Source of the DNA: Kribbella jejuensis | Lineage (GTDB): Bacteria > Actinomycetota > Actinomycetes > Propionibacteriales > Kribbellaceae | Length of the DNA: 64,000 nucleotides | NCBI RefSeq assembly: GCF_006715085.1 | Contig: NZ_VFMM01000001.1 | Coordinates: 1,860,001-1,924,000 of the forward strand | Reading direction: 5' to 3' | Part shown: positions 16,730 through 23,449 of the stretch, in pieces | Numbering within the stretch: the first letter of the stretch is position 1 | How the letters are laid out: every line of letters begins with the position of its first letter | Translations under genes and position numbers: made by a program | The notes under the pieces: generated by a model | The model's database searches: none | The model's input: only the letters and a program-made list of their open reading frames with translations | Told to the model about the DNA's origin: nothing

Positions 16730-17847
16730 GACCCTGCCCGCATCACCTTCTGGACTGTGTACTCGTCGTCGAGCAGCACCAGGTCCGCCCGCTTCCCGGT
16801 CTCGATCGAGCCCACGTCGTACCAGCCGAACGCCTGCGCCGGAGTGGTCGACGCCATCCGGGACGCGTCCACCAGCGAGGTGCCGGCCTGCACCGCGTTC
16901 CGGAACGCGACGTCCATGGTCAGCGTGGAACCGGCGATCGAGTGGCTGCCGTGCGCGAGCGTCGCCAGACCGTCCGTGACGTCGACCTCGAGGCTGCCGA
17001 TGTGGTACCGGCCGTTCGGCATGCCGGTCGCCATCATCGCGTCGGTGATCAGCGCGATCCGGTTCACCCCGGCGGCCGCCAGCGCGACCCGGACGACCTG
17101 CGGGTCCAGGTGCATGCCGTCGTTGATCACCTCGAGCAGCAGCCGTTCGTCGTTCAGCGCCGCGCCGACCGGACCCGGGTCACGGTGGTGGAACGGCCGC
17201 ATCCCGTTGAACAGGTGGGTGGCCACGGTCGCACCGGCGTCGGCACCTGCGACCATCTGTTCGTACGTCGCATCGGTATGCCCGAGCGCCGCGACCGCGC
17301 CGGCGTCGACAACCTGGCGGATCGCGTCCAGCCCGTTCTCGAGCTCCGGTGCGATCGTCACCATCTTCACCGCGTCGCTGAGCACCTTCGCGACGTCGTC
17401 CTTGAGCGGCGGCCGCAGCAACGACGGCTCGTGCGCACCGCAGCGCGCCTCGGACAGGAACGGTCCTTCGAGATGGACGCCCGCGATGACGCCGTCGGTG
17501 ATCAACTCCGCGAGACACGCGGTCTGCTCGACCAGGTCGTCGAGCGTTGCGGTGACGAGGCTCGCCATCGTGGTCGTCGTACCGTGCTCGGCGTGGAAGG
17601 CCGCGACCTTGCGCGCTTCCTCCGGGTCGGTCGTCGAGTACGTCGACCCGCCGCCGCCGTGGGTGTGGATGTCGACGAACCCTGGAACGACGGTCACGTT
17701 GCCGAGGTCCTCGGGCCGCTTGCCGTCGGCCGGCATCCCCTCGGACCGGCGGCCGAACGCCCGGATGTCCGCACCGTCGACCTGGATCCAGGCGTTCTCC
17801 AGCACGTCGTCCGGCGTCACCACCCGGCCCACCCGGTACGTCGTCAT
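16717..17847 (-). CDS. nagA: N-acetylglucosamine/galactosamine-6-phosphate deacetylase
   Basis: A 376-residue amidohydrolase that removes acetate from GlcNAc-6-P or GalNAc-6-P. Metal and substrate motifs are complete: VDIHTHGGGG, GVHLEGPFLS, ALGHTDA, THLFNGMRPFHHR, NDGMHL and LITDAMMATG. It sits between the ROK kinase (4-base overlap) and the PfkB kinase (13-base overlap). NagA and AgaA cannot be told apart by these motifs; the kinase-aldolase pair downstream favours GalNAc. Confidence 0.92.
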   Translation of the reverse strand: MTTYRVGRVVTPDDVLENAWIQVDGADIRAFGRRSEGMPADGKRPEDLGNVTVVPGFVDIHTHGGGGSTYSTTDPEEARKVAAFHAEHGTTTTMASLVTATLDDLVEQTACLAELITDGVIAGVHLEGPFLSEARCGAHEPSLLRPPLKDDVAKVLSDAVKMVTIAPELENGLDAIRQVVDAGAVAALGHTDATYEQMVAGADAGATVATHLFNGMRPFHHRDPGPVGAALNDERLLLEVINDGMHLDPQVVRVALAAAGVNRIALITDAMMATGMPNGRYHIGSLEVDVTDGLATLAHGSHSIAGSTLTMDVAFRNAVQAGTSLVDASRMASTTPAQAFGWYDVGSIETGKRADLVLLDDEYTVQKVMRAGSWLD

Positions 17848-18794
17848 GCCGTCTCCTCCTCATGCGCGCGGTCCCAGGCCATCTGCGCGGCGCCGAGCAT
17901 GCCGGCTTCCTCGCCGAGCACCGCCGCCACGATCTCCGGCTCGCGCTGGAACGTCAGCCGCGCGTGCACACCTTCGCGGAGCGGCTGCAGCAGCGTCTCG
18001 CCGGCGCCGATCAGACCGCCGCCGATGGCGATCCGGGTCGGCGCCACCAGTGTCGTGTACAGCACCAAGGCGTCGATCAGCGCGGCCAGCGCGTCCTTCC
18101 ACACCGACGCGGCGTCCGGGTCGCCGGCCGCCAGCAGCTGCATCACCTCGCGCGCGCCGTCGACGGTCCGTCCGGTGCGCGCGGTGTACCGGCGGGCCAG
18201 CGCGGCCGCGGACGCGACCGTTTCGAGACAGCCCCACTGCCCGCACGCGCAGAGCTCGGCGGCGTCGCCGTGGATGAACTTCGAGTGACCGAGTTCACCG
18301 GCGTACCCGTCGCCGCTGACCAGCGATCCGTCCACGATCATCGCGGCGGCGATCCCGGTCCCGAGCGGAAGGAACATCGAGTTCGTGGTCCCGGCCAGGG
18401 CCCCCTGGCGGAACTCGGCGTACCCGCCGGCGCGGACGTCGTGGGCGAGCACGATCGGCACGTCCGTGGCCACCGCTGCCCGCAACGAGGCGAGCACCGG
18501 CGTACCGACCCACTCCAGATTCTCGGCGCCGACCGTGCCGTGTTCGGCGTCGATCACGCCCGGTACGACGACCCCGATCGCGCGCACCCGGTGACCCTCG
18601 GCGGTCGCCTTCTGGCTGAGCTCGACGACGGTTTCCAGCAGGGCGTCGAGCACGGCGCGGCCACCGTCGCGCGGATCGGCCCGGGGCGTCGGTCTGGTCT
18701 CGCGGTGCAGCACGGCACCGTCCGCGGCGACCAGGCCGCATTTCATCCGGGTTCCACCGAGGTCGACGGCAACCACGACTTCACAGGGGTCCAC
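17844..18794 (-). CDS. ROK-family sugar kinase
   Basis: A 316-residue kinase with the ATP-binding VVAVDLGGTRMKCGL at the N-terminus, the substrate motif ELGHSKF and the ROK zinc cluster CACGQWGCLE. There is no HTH domain, so it is an enzyme, not a repressor; it probably phosphorylates N-acetylglucosamine or N-acetylgalactosamine. It is the first gene of the four-gene amino-sugar operon. The GTG start at 18794 has no ribosome-binding site but is placed where a leaderless transcript would begin (CATAAT eight bases upstream). Confidence 0.88.
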   Translation of the reverse strand: MDPCEVVVAVDLGGTRMKCGLVAADGAVLHRETRPTPRADPRDGGRAVLDALLETVVELSQKATAEGHRVRAIGVVVPGVIDAEHGTVGAENLEWVGTPVLASLRAAVATDVPIVLAHDVRAGGYAEFRQGALAGTTNSMFLPLGTGIAAAMIVDGSLVSGDGYAGELGHSKFIHGDAAELCACGQWGCLETVASAAALARRYTARTGRTVDGAREVMQLLAAGDPDAASVWKDALAALIDALVLYTTLVAPTRIAIGGGLIGAGETLLQPLREGVHARLTFQREPEIVAAVLGEEAGMLGAAQMAWDRAHEEETA

Positions 18795-18802
18795 GGAGCG
18801 CC

Positions 18803-18830
18803 ATTATGCAGCGTTACCCCCGGGTCCGAA
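18803..18830 (-). promoter_or_regulatory. Candidate promoter of amino-sugar operon (leaderless)
   Basis: On the minus strand TTCGGA (18825-18830) and TGCATAAT (hexamer 18803-18808) are separated by 16 bases. Only eight bases separate the -10 hexamer from the GTG start of the ROK kinase, and no Shine-Dalgarno sequence is present, so transcription probably begins at the start codon. Confidence 0.45.
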
Positions 18831-18853
18831 CATCCATGAGCAAAACACGGACA

Positions 18854-18880
18854 AAACCGTGGGCAGGGAATCCACGGTTT
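18854..18880 (-). terminator. Hairpin terminator of TetR gene
   Basis: AAACCGTGG and CCACGGTTT form a perfect 9-bp stem with a 9-base loop, 19 bases after the TetR stop on the minus strand. The T-rich stretch after the stem and its position between two same-strand genes fit a terminator. Confidence 0.55.
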
Positions 18881-18898
18881 CCGACCGTCCAACCTTGC

Positions 18899-19534
18899 TC
18901 AGGAGCGCAGACCCTGGTCGAAGGCTGCGACCAGGAACGCCACCAGATTCTCGGCGAGCTTGCCGGGGTCCTCGGTGTTCCCGTGGCCGGCGGCACCCGG
19001 CGGCGGGGACAGGGCTTGCGACTGATGCAGCGCCAGCAGGCCCTGCATGTTCAGGTACCCGAAGGCGACCGCTTCCGGCGACGCCTGCGGCAGCGCCTTG
19101 CGGAGCGCGGCCAGGTACCTGCTCTCGATCGGATCGGACTCGGCCGCGTACAGCTCCCGGATCCGGCGGCTCGGATCGAACGCGATCCGGCCGATGAACC
19201 GCGCCACCACCGCGCCGCGTTCACCACGTCGCAGTACCAGCTCCAGACCGGGCTCGACGAACGCCCGGATGATCTCCTCGGGCGTCGGCTCGCCGCCCGC
19301 TTCCAACTGGTCCAGCCGGCGCCGCCGTTCGGTGTTGACCGGCGCCATCGCGCGCCCGACCGCGGCGCGCAGCAGTGCTTCCTTCGAGCCGAAGTGGTAG
19401 TTGACCGCCGCGATGTTCGCGGCCGCCGCGACCGTGATGGCGCGCAGCGACGTGCCCTCGTAACCGCCTTCGCCGAACCGTTGCTCGGCGACGTTCAGCA
19501 ACCGCTCCCTGGTCGTTTCGACCGGTGTTTCCAC
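18899..19534 (-). CDS. TetR-family transcriptional regulator
   Basis: A 211-residue TetR regulator with HTH segments LLNVAEQRFGEGGYEGTSL and NIAAVNYHFGSKEALL, the latter the classic TetR recognition motif. The C-terminal domain resembles the PF17939-type. GTG 19534 is chosen because AAGGAG lies six bases upstream. A near-perfect 20-bp palindrome 76 bases upstream is its probable operator. Confidence 0.88.
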   Translation of the reverse strand: METPVETTRERLLNVAEQRFGEGGYEGTSLRAITVAAAANIAAVNYHFGSKEALLRAAVGRAMAPVNTERRRRLDQLEAGGEPTPEEIIRAFVEPGLELVLRRGERGAVVARFIGRIAFDPSRRIRELYAAESDPIESRYLAALRKALPQASPEAVAFGYLNMQGLLALHQSQALSPPPGAAGHGNTEDPGKLAENLVAFLVAAFDQGLRS

Positions 19535-19610
19535 AGAGTTCTCCTTCCCCCCGGCTACCGCTCGCTCAGGCACCCCACCTGCTCACGCCCAGTAGCCTGC
19601 AGTCAGCATA

Positions 19611-19630
19611 GTTCAAGCGGTCGTTTGAAC
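19611..19630. promoter_or_regulatory. 20-bp palindromic TetR operator candidate
   Basis: GTTCAAGCG and CGTTTGAAC are 9-bp arms with one mismatch and a 2-base centre. Size and symmetry fit a TetR dimer site. It lies between the TetR gene (minus) and the hotdog-like gene (plus), and could regulate either. Confidence 0.6.
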
Positions 19631-19772
19631 AGGAGGGGTCAGGCGAAGTTACTCCGAGAAATCCTCACATTTCCCTGAAACCCTTTCCTTCCCACCGTTC
19701 TCACCCTTCACACCTCCACCACGGCCCGTGCCCGAGCGGGTGGGATCTGTGAGTGGGTTAGGCTCGTGCGCC

Positions 19773-20483
19773 ATGACTTTCGTGCGGGTCGGGCGGCGAT
19801 TCCAGGGGCCGGAGCGGTCGGGCAACGGCGGGTACGTCGCCGGTCTGGTCGGGACCGGAATGGCTGCGGAACTGGCCGGATCGCAGGTGGCCAAGGTCAC
19901 GCTGCGCATGCCGCCGCCGCTGGAGAAGGACCTCGAGCTCACCTCCGGAAAGCTCACGGACGGTGACGCCGTGGTGGCCGAGGGCGTGCCCGTCGAGAGC
20001 GAGTTCCTGGCCGACGCGACGATCGACCCGGTGCTGCCCGAAGAGGCGCGCGCGGCCGAGGCGACGTACCGGGGGCTCCACGATCACCCGTTCCCGACCT
20101 GCTTCGTCTGCGGCCCGGCGAACGCGCGCGGCCTGCAGTTGAAGCCGGGCCCGATCGGCAGCGGTCGTACGGCGTGCACCTGGCGGCCGGGGGCCGATCT
20201 CGCGACCGACGGACTGGTCGACGAGGTGTTCCTCTGGGCCGCGCTCGACTGTCCCGGTGGGTGGACCATCGACCTCGAAGGACGCCCGTCCGTCCTCGGT
20301 CAACTGACCGCGTGCATCGACGCGCGCCCGCAGCCGGGCGAGGAGTGCGTCGTGCTCGGCCGCTACCTCGGCGAGGAGGGCCGCAAGTCGTTCACCGCGA
20401 GCACGCTGTACGACGCCGACGGGCGCGTGCTGGCCCGGGCCAAGCACACCTGGATCACGGTCGACCCGGCTGCGTTCAACTAG
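19773..20483 (+). CDS. Hotdog-fold thioesterase-like protein
   Basis: A 236-residue protein resembling actinobacterial PaaI/thioesterase-superfamily hypotheticals. The block HPFPTCFVCGPANARGLQLKPG (about residues 109-130) with its Cys pair and the later LGRYLGEEGRKSFTASTLYD strand are the recognisable parts. A catalytic acid is not certain, so enzymatic function is inferred from fold only. ATG 19773 follows a plausible promoter region. Its stop overlaps the convergent CGNR gene by four bases. Confidence 0.65.
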   Translation: MTFVRVGRRFQGPERSGNGGYVAGLVGTGMAAELAGSQVAKVTLRMPPPLEKDLELTSGKLTDGDAVVAEGVPVESEFLADATIDPVLPEEARAAEATYRGLHDHPFPTCFVCGPANARGLQLKPGPIGSGRTACTWRPGADLATDGLVDEVFLWAALDCPGGWTIDLEGRPSVLGQLTACIDARPQPGEECVVLGRYLGEEGRKSFTASTLYDADGRVLARAKHTWITVDPAAFN

Positions 20484-21085
20484 CGAGTGCGCGCTGCGTG
20501 CGCGCGGACCTTGGCGCGGTTGCCGCAGGTCGCCATCGAACACCAGCGGCGCCGGCCCCGCGGGTCGAGGAACAGCCAGCCGCACGACGGGCAGGTCCGG
20601 ACGTGCTCGCGGGACGGGCCGGTGAGCAGGTCGCCCGCGAGCAGTGCGAGGTTGTAGAGCGGGAGCGCGAGGTCCTCCGGGAGTTCCCAGACCGGTCCGT
20701 CCTCGGTCTGCACGAGCCGTCGACGGGCGGCGGCCTTTTCGATCAGGCGAGCCGCCGCGTCGAAGGTGGATTCGGTCGCCTGCCCGGTGAGTACGTCGTA
20801 CAGGTCGACGCGGAAGCCGAGCGTGGCCTGCAGCCGCCGTACCGCCTCGGTCGGGCTGCTGCCGGCCTGCTCGATCAGGCGGAACGTCGTGGCCGGCGAC
20901 AGCAGGCCGGCGTAGGAGTTCCAGATCAGGAAGGCCTCGTACGACGTCAGCCACTCGGTCCGGGCCGGGCCACGGGTGGTCCACTCGGACCGGGTGTTGA
21001 CGAAGTCGAGCACCGGATGCGCGCCGACCGGCTTGGGCAGGACGACGCCCTGCACCAACTCCAGATGGGACGGCAGCGCAGTCAT
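20480..21085 (-). CDS. CGNR zinc-finger (ABATE domain) protein
   Basis: A 201-residue protein with the N-terminal ABATE domain (HPVLDFVNTRSEW) and a C-terminal CGNR zinc finger: CPSCGWLFLDPRGRRRWCS followed by MATCGNRAKVRAH. The four cysteines are all present. Proteins of this type are thought to be stress-linked transcription regulators. It precedes the SPFH-like gene by four bases on the opposite side of a strand turn only if co-directional; both are on the minus strand, with the SPFH-like gene upstream, so co-transcription with it is possible. Confidence 0.88.
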   Translation of the reverse strand: MTALPSHLELVQGVVLPKPVGAHPVLDFVNTRSEWTTRGPARTEWLTSYEAFLIWNSYAGLLSPATTFRLIEQAGSSPTEAVRRLQATLGFRVDLYDVLTGQATESTFDAAARLIEKAAARRRLVQTEDGPVWELPEDLALPLYNLALLAGDLLTGPSREHVRTCPSCGWLFLDPRGRRRWCSMATCGNRAKVRAHAARTR

Positions 21086-21089
21086 GCCG

Positions 21090-22067
21090 TTATCTTGCCG
21101 GTTCTGTCGGCTGCGTGCCGGGCTGCTGCGTGGTGGTCGGCACCGGGATGCTGACGTTGCCGTTCTGCGGGATCACCATGAACTGGATCTTGCCCGACTC
21201 GATCGCGGACTTCAGCAGGTAGCCGTTCGCGCCGAGCAGCTTGACCTGCTGCTGGACCGACTGCAGTTCGACCTGGACCTGCTGGTTCTTCTGCTCCTGC
21301 GTGGCCTTCGCGAGCTCGGCCCGCTGCTTGGCCTCCAGCCCGTCGATGATGCCCTTGTCCAGCGGCATCGGCTTCTGGATCGTGAACGACAGCTCACCGC
21401 AGTCGTTGCTGCCGTTGTAGCCGGGGCCACAGAAGTAGTCGCCGCCGACCGCGGCCGGCAGCAGCCGGGTGAACTCCTTCGCCGCGGCGGTCTGGAACGC
21501 GGACTTCTTCGCCTCGTTGTTGTAGAGCTCGGCCCAGTTGTAGTTGGTCGCGACCGCGGACAGCGCCCGGTCGATCTGCGGGCGGAAGTAGCTCTGCAGC
21601 ATGTCGTTCCAGCCGCGTTCCTCGTACGCCTCGGTCTTCAGGCCGATCCGCTCGTGGAAGGACTTGATCACGTCCTTGTCCCGGTTCAGCGTGAAGTACA
21701 CCTGGACCCGGACGCCGAGCCGGACGTTGTCCTTGCTGACCACGGTGACCTCGTCGGCGGCGTCGGTGTCGGCGCCGTCGCCGCCGATGATGTACGAGCG
21801 CTGGTCGATCGGGTACGTGTAGACCGTGTCGCCCGGGCCGATCAGCTTGTTCGTCGAACCCGGCGGGATGATCGACTTGAACTTCTTGTCCTCGATCACG
21901 CCGCCGCCGTAGTGCAGACCGATCCGGTTCGCGTCGGTGTTGGCGAAGTTGAAGATGCTGAACAGGATGATCAGCGCGATCGCCCCGACGATCAGCCCGC
22001 CGATCACCTTCACCTTCGCACTGCCCTTGGGCTTGATCGCGGCGGCCGCGTTCCCCAGTTTTGCCAT
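21090..22067 (-). CDS. SPFH-like membrane-anchored protein
   Basis: A 325-residue protein with one N-terminal membrane helix (about residues 20-42, KVIGGLIVGAIALIILF) and a large following domain that resembles a band-7/SPFH protein: VTVVSKDNVRLGVRVQVYFTL, then a coiled-coil rich in Gln and Glu (about residues 240-290). The C-terminus is Thr/Pro/Gln rich. Unusual is a Cys pair (YFCGPGYNGSNDCG). Its ATG overlaps the stop of the small coiled-coil gene before it (TGATG). Confidence 0.75.
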   Translation of the reverse strand: MAKLGNAAAAIKPKGSAKVKVIGGLIVGAIALIILFSIFNFANTDANRIGLHYGGGVIEDKKFKSIIPPGSTNKLIGPGDTVYTYPIDQRSYIIGGDGADTDAADEVTVVSKDNVRLGVRVQVYFTLNRDKDVIKSFHERIGLKTEAYEERGWNDMLQSYFRPQIDRALSAVATNYNWAELYNNEAKKSAFQTAAAKEFTRLLPAAVGGDYFCGPGYNGSNDCGELSFTIQKPMPLDKGIIDGLEAKQRAELAKATQEQKNQQVQVELQSVQQQVKLLGANGYLLKSAIESGKIQFMVIPQNGNVSIPVPTTTQQPGTQPTEPAR

Positions 22068-22375
22068 CAGTCGCCTAGCTCCTTGCGTTCCACCATGCGC
22101 CGTACGTCGGCGAGGGTCAGGTCGGCGGTGACCGCGACGTCGCGCGGTACCGACGGATGCGAGGAGAGCGTACGCAGGCCCTGCTCGGCAGCCGCGACCG
22201 CCCGCTCGAGCGACCTGACCTCGTGCATCAGCGCCCGGTTCTCGGCGTTGACCTCGGCCAGGGCCTGCTCCGCCTGGGCGGCCCGGCGGTACGACGCCCA
22301 CGCGAACCACGCGGTTCCGATCAGGATCAGCAGCGGAATCAGGCCCAACTCGATCATGTCCTGATTCTCGTTCAT
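22067..22375 (-). CDS. Small single-pass membrane protein with coiled coil
   Basis: About 102 residues: one N-terminal membrane helix (LGLIPLLILIGTAWFAWASY) followed by a heptad-like helix (AEQALAEVNAENRALMHEV) and a basic-acidic tail. I do not recognise a family. Coupling to the SPFH-like gene through TGATG suggests that the two proteins work together at the membrane. The open frame goes further upstream; ATG 22375 (MNENQD) and a second ATG at residue 7 are the alternatives. Confidence 0.65.
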   Translation of the reverse strand: MNENQDMIELGLIPLLILIGTAWFAWASYRRAAQAEQALAEVNAENRALMHEVRSLERAVAAAEQGLRTLSSHPSVPRDVAVTADLTLADVRRMVERKELGD

Positions 22376-22392
22376 CCCTGGGCGAAAACTGG

Positions 22393-22421
22393 TTGAACGG
22401 CGGTGCGCCCGGCAGTAGGTT
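22393..22421 (+). promoter_or_regulatory. SigA-type promoter of putative small RNA
   Basis: TTGAAC (22393-22398) and TAGGTT (22416-22421) are spaced by exactly 17 bases. They lie in a gene-free stretch and point away from the SPFH-like pair, toward the short reading frame at 22454. Confidence 0.55.
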
Positions 22422-22427
22422 CGCAGT

Positions 22428-22632
22428 ACACGCGAAGGGAGGTGGTCCAACGCATGAATTGCTATCGGACTCGTGAGGTGGCGGCGGGCTAACCGCCAAC
22501 CACAAGTTAGTGGGCAAGTGGTCGGCCAATACAACGCCAGCCACCGGGCCCGCGGGCAGTCAGGACAGTCCGCCTGACCCTGAGCACGGCCACCCGGTCG
22601 CGTCTCCGGAAGCGCCCGCGGGCTTCTCTCTA
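22428..22632 (+). ncRNA. Putative small RNA with a short reading frame
   Basis: A good sigma-70 promoter, a strong GGGAGG ribosome-binding site, a 12-codon frame and a 3' hairpin bound a transcript of about 205 bases with no downstream gene on the same strand. The 3' hairpin (GAAGC/GCTTC, 22609-22626) is followed by a TCTCTATTCT tail. The boundaries are inferred from the promoter and the hairpin. I do not recognise an Rfam family. Confidence 0.35.
22454..22492 (+). CDS. 12-residue short ORF (MNCYRTREVAAG)
   Basis: ATG preceded by GGGAGG at 11 bases. The peptide MNCYRTREVAAG has one Cys, Tyr and two Arg and ends at TAA, just before a GGCGG/CCGCC inverted repeat. Its position inside a short promoter-to-terminator unit suggests a leader peptide or a small-protein gene; there is no obvious structural gene for it to attenuate. 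Confidence 0.3.
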   Translation: MNCYRTREVAAG

Positions 22633-23334
22633 TTCTGGTTCAGGACAGTCGAGTCCCAGGGCCTGGCCGATCTCGAAGAGCTGCGCCTCGAAGAACGCGG
22701 CCGCGTCCGGCAGCACCCAGTGCAGCTGGCCGAAGACCTCCATGCAGATCAGGCCGTACAACCTGGTCCAGTAGTTCAGCGACAGGTAGATGGCGCCGGC
22801 CGGCATCCCGTGGAAGTGCTCGGACTCGGCAGTCAACTGCTCGACCAGCACCGATCCGAGGTCGGCGTCGGGCGGATGCGGGAACGGCTTCTGGTGCCAG
22901 ATCTGCGCCACCAACTCCTTGAACAGCCCGCCGAACCGCATTGCCGCCTGGTGCCCGGGTGTCGCGTCGTGGTCGTCGTCGTCCGGGTTCGGTACGGCGG
23001 TACCGAACACCAGCCCGAACTCCGCCGGATGCGCGAGTGCCCAGTCCCGCAGCCCGTTCGCGATCAGGTACAGCTTGGCGCCGAGATCGCCCTCGTCCGC
23101 GCTCGCCCGATCCATCAGCGCCGCGGTCAGCTCGTCGTACAGGTCGGTGACGAGGGCACCGACCAGCGCCTCGTGACTCGGGAAGTACCGGTACAGCGCG
23201 GGCGGGGTGAGGCCGAGTTCGCGGGCGACCGCGCGCAGGCCGACCGCCGACGGACCACCGGAGACCAGCAGCCGGCGGGCGGCCGCCTTGATCTCCGCCA
23301 GCGTTGCCGCCCGGCGCCGGTCCCGGCTGTCCAT
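22630..23334 (-). CDS. TetR-family transcriptional regulator
   Basis: A 234-residue TetR repressor with HTH segments AEIKAAARRLLVSGGPSAVGL and GLTPPALYRYFPSHEALV, and a PF13305-like C-terminal domain. ATG 23334 follows a GGAGAG site. It is divergent from the MMPL transporter gene, and a perfect 33-bp palindrome lies in the 115-bp region between them, so it almost surely represses both. Its 3' end overlaps the terminator of the putative small RNA. Confidence 0.9.
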   Translation of the reverse strand: MDSRDRRRAATLAEIKAAARRLLVSGGPSAVGLRAVARELGLTPPALYRYFPSHEALVGALVTDLYDELTAALMDRASADEGDLGAKLYLIANGLRDWALAHPAEFGLVFGTAVPNPDDDDHDATPGHQAAMRFGGLFKELVAQIWHQKPFPHPPDADLGSVLVEQLTAESEHFHGMPAGAIYLSLNYWTRLYGLICMEVFGQLHWVLPDAAAFFEAQLFEIGQALGLDCPEPE

Positions 23335-23376
23335 CGTCAGCTCTCTCCTTGACATCGCGGTGCTACACGACCGTAG

Positions 23377-23409
23377 AGTGAACACCGTTAACAGTTAACG
23401 GTGTTCACT
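23377..23409. promoter_or_regulatory. Perfect 33-bp palindrome, TetR/MMPL operator
   Basis: Arm AGTGAACACCGTTAAC at 23377-23392, one central base, and its exact reverse complement at 23394-23409. It lies 43 bases before the TetR start and 40 bases before the MMPL start. A 16-1-16 palindrome without mismatch is very long for a TetR site and may bind two dimers. It also contains two nested GTTAAC sites. Confidence 0.8.
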
Positions 23410-23449
23410 CGGCTGTCTTCCGCTCAATCTACGCCCTGGGGAGAGTTTC

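Noticed and set aside
22609..22632. Strong intrinsic terminator for the TetR gene at 22.6 kb
   Set aside because: The stem is only five pairs; listed only as a possible 3' end of the small RNA.
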